Part shown: piece after piece, positions 60,098 through 64,000 of the stretch
How positions within the stretch are numbered: the stretch's first letter is position 1
Layout of the letters: each line of letters begins with the position of its first letter
Source of the DNA: Gracilaria gracilis
Lineage: Eukaryota > Rhodophyta > Florideophyceae > Gracilariales > Gracilariaceae
Direction of reading: 5' to 3'
DNA length: 64,000 nt
Assembly: GCA_030374805.1 (NCBI GenBank)
Contig: JARGSG010000123.1
Span: 62,001-126,000, forward strand
The notes under the pieces: generated by a model
Told to the model about the DNA's origin: nothing
The model's input: the letters and a program-made list of their open reading frames with translations, nothing else
Database searches by the model: none
Position numbers and translations under genes: made by a program

Positions 60098-62161
60098 GTG
60101 CGAGATGCAATAGACGAACTTGACAGGAATTTGGATGATTCTCTTCACGGATTGGAAGATAAATCGGGCGAGAGTGATGAAGTAGTTCGACATCAACTAG
60201 TACAAACGACAACCACCAACCGCGAGGACACCGAAGATGACATGGGTCAAACGGGACCCATCATGCCGAAGGTTGGAGACCATATTGAAGTTTATTGGCC
60301 CATGGACAAAACGTTCTATGCAGGGACAGTCCACAAGTATGACGAAGACGCTGATAAGCATCATGTACATTACATTGATGGCGACAAAGAGAAGTTAAAT
60401 CTGCGAGACGAAGTATGGAATTACGTCACCACGACAGCAACCGCGGACACCATCGACAACGCCACAGCACCTGAGCGAGTTCAGGATACGATTGAAGCAG
60501 CAGAGGTGCAGTTGTCACCTGGACAAGAACTCCGGAGCTCGGAGAAGGAACTAATCGGTGAGTACTTTCAGGCTTTCGGTTCAAATGAGTTCATGTTGCA
60601 CCAAGCCCAAGGACTCCCCCCGTATGCAACCCAGAACGCGTATGAGAAGGAAGCGCTGTCATTTAAGAAGGTCGTGAGAGAGGTACCAGTTTCCAAAGTA
60701 CCCAAAACTGCCAACGTAGTCACCAGCCATGTGCTGTACAAGGTGAAACGTTGTGATGACAACTCATTGACCCTGAAGGCCCGGATTGCAGTCCATGGTA
60801 ACAAAGACCAACGCAAAGACAGTTTGAAGACCGATTCTGCAACATGCCCTCCCGTTGGAATCAGAATTTTGCTTTCGTTGGCGGCAGTCAATCGATGGAC
60901 AGTGGCAAAAATTGATTTCAAGAGTGCTTTTCTGCAAACGGAAGCCTTACGATATGTATATGTAATACCGCCGCGTGAATGCAATACGCGTAATCAACAC
61001 TACTGGCTCCTTCTTTCAGCCGCGTATGGCCTTGTTAATGCCGGAGCAAAGTGGCAGCAGTTAAGTGATGATGTTTTAAGAAGAATCGGATACCAACAGC
61101 TCGTTTATGTGCCGCAACTGTTCTACCAGAAGTATGATAGCCAGATGAGCAGCGCCGCAGTCAAGGTTGTTGACGATATTCTCTTCGCCGGACCTCGCGA
61201 GAAATTGGCCCAGGTCATCGACAAGATACAGGAAGACTACCAACTTGGTACTATTGTGTATGGACCAGGCCAAATCAACTTTTACGGATTAATGATCACT
61301 CAGTATGAAGACATGACCATTCGTATCGATGGAGATGAGAAAATGCAGGGATACGAAGCTTACACAATCAGTCGAACGCGGCGAAAGGAGCAAGACAGTC
61401 AACTTAACAGTATCGAATCATCTGCCTTTCGATCGCTCAACAGTTGCCTAGGATGGCTTGGAGTCGCTGCATCGCCATTTTGCGCCTTCGTGGCAAGCTA
61501 CTTGCAACAAAAGGGTCCATCACCGACTGTAAAGGACTTGGTTACACAAATCAACCTTTTGAGAGCGTTGAAGAGAAAAGGGACCTCAGTGATGTTCAAC
61601 AGACCTTGCGATGTCCAGAAATGTGAAGTTTCTGTTGTGATGTTCTCGGATGCCAGCCGATCAGAAGACTATGGACAACTTGGCTATGTTGCTGGACTTC
61701 TGTTTGGGAAGCTATCGCAGGATTCTATCATTCATATCATTGGATGGAGTTCACACAAATCTCGTAGACCGGTTAAGTCAATTGGTTCTGCCGAAACTTT
61801 GGCAGCAGGTGAAGCCATCGATGAAGGAAAGGTTCTTGCTAAGGCCTTTCAGATTTTACTTGGCATACCTGTACCTCTTTGGGTTGTAGTGGACTCGAAG
61901 GACTTGTATGGAACTCTATCGACTTGCAGGAACGCCACCGATCGATCGATTAGGGGAGATGTAAGTGTCATCAGATATGAGTATGAGACCAATAACGTCG
62001 ACCGAATGATATGGTTTCCTGGAAAATTGAACTACGCAGACCCGTTGACAAAGACAGACAGTCCTTTGACACAACCGTTGGAATTGATGTTGTACGACGG
62101 AAAAATATCTCTAGATCTTCGAGGAGCACTCTCAAACAGTTCTAACAAGTCAACCGGTTAG
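60098..62161 (+). CDS. Copia E Tudor-like domain, reverse transcriptase and RNase H
   Basis: 687 codons. Residues 59-108 (60272-60421) read VGDHIEVYWPMDKTFYAG, then a HHVHYIDGDKEKLNL block, then W, the pattern of a Tudor/Agenet-type fold most like the one in plant MSH6. RT follows with KARIAVHGNKDQRKD, AKIDFKSAFLQTE and the catalytic VVDDILFAG. RNase H has FSDASRSEDYG, GSAETLAAGEAID, VVDSKDLYGTL and FPGKLNYADPLTK. The frame looks whole. Confidence 0.8.
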   Translation: MRDAIDELDRNLDDSLHGLEDKSGESDEVVRHQLVQTTTTNREDTEDDMGQTGPIMPKVGDHIEVYWPMDKTFYAGTVHKYDEDADKHHVHYIDGDKEKLNLRDEVWNYVTTTATADTIDNATAPERVQDTIEAAEVQLSPGQELRSSEKELIGEYFQAFGSNEFMLHQAQGLPPYATQNAYEKEALSFKKVVREVPVSKVPKTANVVTSHVLYKVKRCDDNSLTLKARIAVHGNKDQRKDSLKTDSATCPPVGIRILLSLAAVNRWTVAKIDFKSAFLQTEALRYVYVIPPRECNTRNQHYWLLLSAAYGLVNAGAKWQQLSDDVLRRIGYQQLVYVPQLFYQKYDSQMSSAAVKVVDDILFAGPREKLAQVIDKIQEDYQLGTIVYGPGQINFYGLMITQYEDMTIRIDGDEKMQGYEAYTISRTRRKEQDSQLNSIESSAFRSLNSCLGWLGVAASPFCAFVASYLQQKGPSPTVKDLVTQINLLRALKRKGTSVMFNRPCDVQKCEVSVVMFSDASRSEDYGQLGYVAGLLFGKLSQDSIIHIIGWSSHKSRRPVKSIGSAETLAAGEAIDEGKVLAKAFQILLGIPVPLWVVVDSKDLYGTLSTCRNATDRSIRGDVSVIRYEYETNNVDRMIWFPGKLNYADPLTKTDSPLTQPLELMLYDGKISLDLRGALSNSSNKSTG

Positions 62162-62183
62162 AATGTTTTCGAGAAAGAATTAG

Positions 62184-62567
62184 AATGGAATGCAAGCATT
62201 GATTGTGCATTTGCAGTGCATTTGCATTTGCAATGCAAAGCGAAATACTTTCATTAATGTTTGCACGATGCATAAGTCTAGTGCAATGGTCTAGGAGAGT
62301 TGCATTGGATACTTGCACTTTGCAGAATAATATCAGACGTACTAGGAGAGACGGAGAGGCATTACGTAGCAACGATTACGTGTGCGTTGCAAGACTACTT
62401 GCATTACGCCAGAGCGTGCGCAAAGGGTATTTAAGAAGACAACTCAGTACAGTTCTCTTGCATTCCTACTCAAGCAGACAGACAAGACCCCGGTACTCAC
62501 AGCCCGGAAACAACGAACAATAAACTCTGTTTCAACCAATCCAACCTCTTGTACCCGACTTTACATT
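62184..62567 (+). repeat. Copia E 3' LTR
   Basis: 384 bp, identical to the 5' LTR except for one base. The preceding purine tract is weak. Confidence 0.9.
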
Positions 62568-62602
62568 GCATTTTCCTCATTGCGCAGCCCGACGTGTCAG
62601 CT

Positions 62603-64000
62603 TGCGTTGGGCTTTGAAACTCAGCGCGTTCAGGTACGTGATCGAGCACGTGCCAGGAGAGAAGAACGTTTGGGCCGACATGTTAACAAGGTGGGCAGTG
62701 CAGCAGAAGGATACTGTTCAATCAACCAGCGTCGGACGAGTAAGCGCACTCATCTTCGCTCCTGTCAACCCTAGCGTCCATGAACATCTGGACTGGCCTT
62801 CACTCAGCACCATCGCTGAATCACAACACACCAACAAAGCAATTGCGCCCAAAAGAATCTCGAAGACCGAACCGGCATGGACAATGTCAACAGGAGAGGT
62901 ATGGATCCCCGAGAACGACACTCGTCTGAAACTGCGCATTCTCAACGCAGCTCACACAGGTAAAGCTGGCCACAGAGGATTGGATCCCACCTTCGTCACC
63001 ATTTCAAATCATTTTTGGTAGAAGAACCTGCGCGACAATACAAAAGAATTCGTTCTTACATGTTTACACTGTGTCGCAACTCAGACCGGGACCATGGTAC
63101 CGAGGCCTCTGGGGCACACACTACACGCGAGCAAACCAAACGAAGTCATACATTTTGACTACCTCTACATGAAGAAGGGCGAGAACAACAAATCGTACTG
63201 TCTCGTCGTAAAAGACGACCTGTCAGGATATGTGTGGCTAAAGCCAACATCAGAAGCCGACGCTGAGACTACAACTACTGTACTGGTGGATTGGTTTGCC
63301 TCTTTCGGAATCGCACACTACTGGCTTTCAGACCAGGGCAGTCACTTCAAGAACACATTGATGAAGCAAGTAGCAGGAGCGTTGAAAGTCAACCACCACT
63401 TCACTCTTCCGTACTGCCCGTGGAGCAACGGCACTGTCGAAGTCGTCTGTCGCGAGGTTCTACGTGCTTGCAGAGCAGTACTTTCAGAATTTCAACTGCC
63501 TCATTCCGCTTGGCCTTCGGTCCTGCCACTCTTACAATCCTCGCTGAACAATTCTCCAACTAAGAGACTAAAACAGAAATTTCCTTTGACAGTCTTCACA
63601 GGATTGCCCCAGGACTCCCCGCTGGCAACCATTGTGCGAGGCAACGCCAGAAAGAAGGTGAACTGTATCGATGCCGCATGCGCAAAAGCTCTATTAGAGA
63701 CCGAACGACTCCACTCGTCATTGGACAATTGTCATCGCGAATGCGCGGAAATCTCTTCGAAGAAGCGCCGCACCGCCGTTGAATCCCACAATTAGAAGAC
63801 AGGAGTACGCCAAATCAATTTACTGAAGGAGATTACGTCCTTCGTGGGCTATTGCAGCGACAACAAGGATCCAAGCTTAGTCTGCAGTGGCACGGCCCTT
63901 TCAGGGTCAAGCTTTGCCGGGATAACTATCTTTTCGAGGTCGAAGATTTGCTCACCGGGAAAAAGGAGTGGGCACATGGACGTCGTTTGAAGTTCTTCCG
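62603..64000 (+). pseudogene. Gypsy D RNase H end and integrase (window-truncated)
   Basis: Resumes right of the host fragment with the RNase H C-terminal block (HVPGEKNVWADMLTRW), then the integrase zinc region (HTGKAGHRG, CLHC), the core with VVKDDLSGYVWL, LSDQGSHFKN and PWSNGTVEVVCRE, and the C-terminal SH3-like part (LQWHGPFRVKLC) at the window edge. It matches Gypsy C integrase in order. It looks broken about twice. A chromodomain, if any, would lie beyond 64000. Confidence 0.8.

Larger units (their letters stand above)
57231..62567 (+). mobile_element. Copia E: Ty1/copia element, very young
   Basis: 5,337 bp with two 384-bp LTRs that differ at one position that I can see. The LTR ends are AATG...CATT. 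Only with these ends do the flanks give a matching 5-bp target duplication, GCATT (57226-57230, 62568-62572). It sits in the host transporter fragment inside Gypsy D. Gag, integrase, a Tudor-like domain, RT and RNase H are present, with about two breaks. Confidence 0.9.
56614..62602 (+). pseudogene. Captured host EamA/DMT transporter fragment (split by Copia E)
   Basis: A GC-rich 647-bp host segment inside Gypsy D: 56614-57230 and, past Copia E, 62573-62602. It has about 90 bp of leader, an ATG at 56703, an N-terminal tail with a threefold 12-nt repeat encoding APSH units, then five predicted membrane helices ending ...VIGLLGI and, past the Copia E insertion, FLIAQPD. That is one EamA repeat; full transporters of this drug/metabolite family have two (ten helices). 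The fragment is flanked by an 8-bp repeat TGCGTTGG (56606-56613, 62603-62610) and has no terminal inverted repeats. It codes for half a transporter and is unlikely to function. Confidence 0.75.
48528..64000 (+). mobile_element. Gypsy D: Ty3/gypsy element with nested insertions and a captured host fragment
   Basis: It is related to Gypsy C. Its parts in order are: probable 5' LTR, gag, knuckle and protease (to 50515); Copia F inserted (50516-55250); RT and RNase H (55256-56613); a 647-bp host transporter fragment split by Copia E (56614-62602); RNase H end and integrase (62603-63795 and on). The element runs past the right window edge, so its 3' LTR and age are unknown. Leaving insertions aside, it looks broken in about three places. 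Confidence 0.8.

Noticed and set aside
56606-62610. hAT- or MULE-type insertion carrying the transporter fragment
   Set aside because: The 8-bp flanking repeat fits in length, but no terminal inverted repeats are present at 56614 or 62602.

Overview
The window is nuclear DNA from a eukaryote, most likely a red alga (Chondrus-like; this is inference). The clues are a GrxB-type glutaredoxin with a plastid-transit-like N terminus that carries a phenylalanine at position 3 (MAFVAP), compact host genes without visible introns, and a dense nest of LTR and tyrosine-recombinase retroelements. Very little of the 64 kb is host sequence.

Layout. 1-8405: Gypsy A, a minus-strand chromovirus-like Ty3/gypsy element, cut by the left window edge. 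8406-25763: a PAT-like (DIRS-group) element with split direct repeats A1-ORFs-B1-A2-B2. Its A2 repeat is split by Gypsy B (13902-25468, two LTRs of about 0.85 kb), which carries a long antisense ORF between pol and the 3' LTR. 25764-26408: unassigned. 26409-30907: a 4.5-kb DNA transposon with 166-bp terminal inverted repeats, a DDE-like transposase with one recognisable intron, and a PD-(D/E)XK nuclease in the same frame. 31009-31132: a small foldback element. 31133-42139: the host island, with a frameshifted NADAR gene, two unfamiliar membrane-protein genes and a plastid glutaredoxin.

The right third is a nest. Copia A (from 42140) is hit in gag by Gypsy C (42824-48093) and again by Gypsy D (from about 48528 to beyond the window end). 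Gypsy D is split by Copia F (50516-55250, minus strand). Between its RNase H and integrase parts it also holds a 647-bp piece of a host EamA/DMT transporter gene, and that piece is itself split by Copia E (57231-62567). Copia E is the youngest: I see one difference between its two 384-bp LTRs.

The most unusual signal is not a gene. Gypsy A is strewn from end to end, in LTR, coding and non-coding DNA, with the interrupted palindrome ACC-N(4-7)-GGT, at about one per 80 bp and roughly 100 copies by eye against about 8 expected. Its relative Gypsy B is strewn instead with CCG-N(4-8)-CGG. Such family-specific motif loads recall the motifs read by element-encoded anti-silencing proteins (VANC of Arabidopsis VANDAL elements). 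The antisense ORF of Gypsy B is a possible, unproven trans-acting partner. Other points of interest are a Tudor-like domain inside the Copia E polyprotein, a gag start codon lying inside the half-tRNA primer-binding site of the Copia elements, and the captured transporter fragment.
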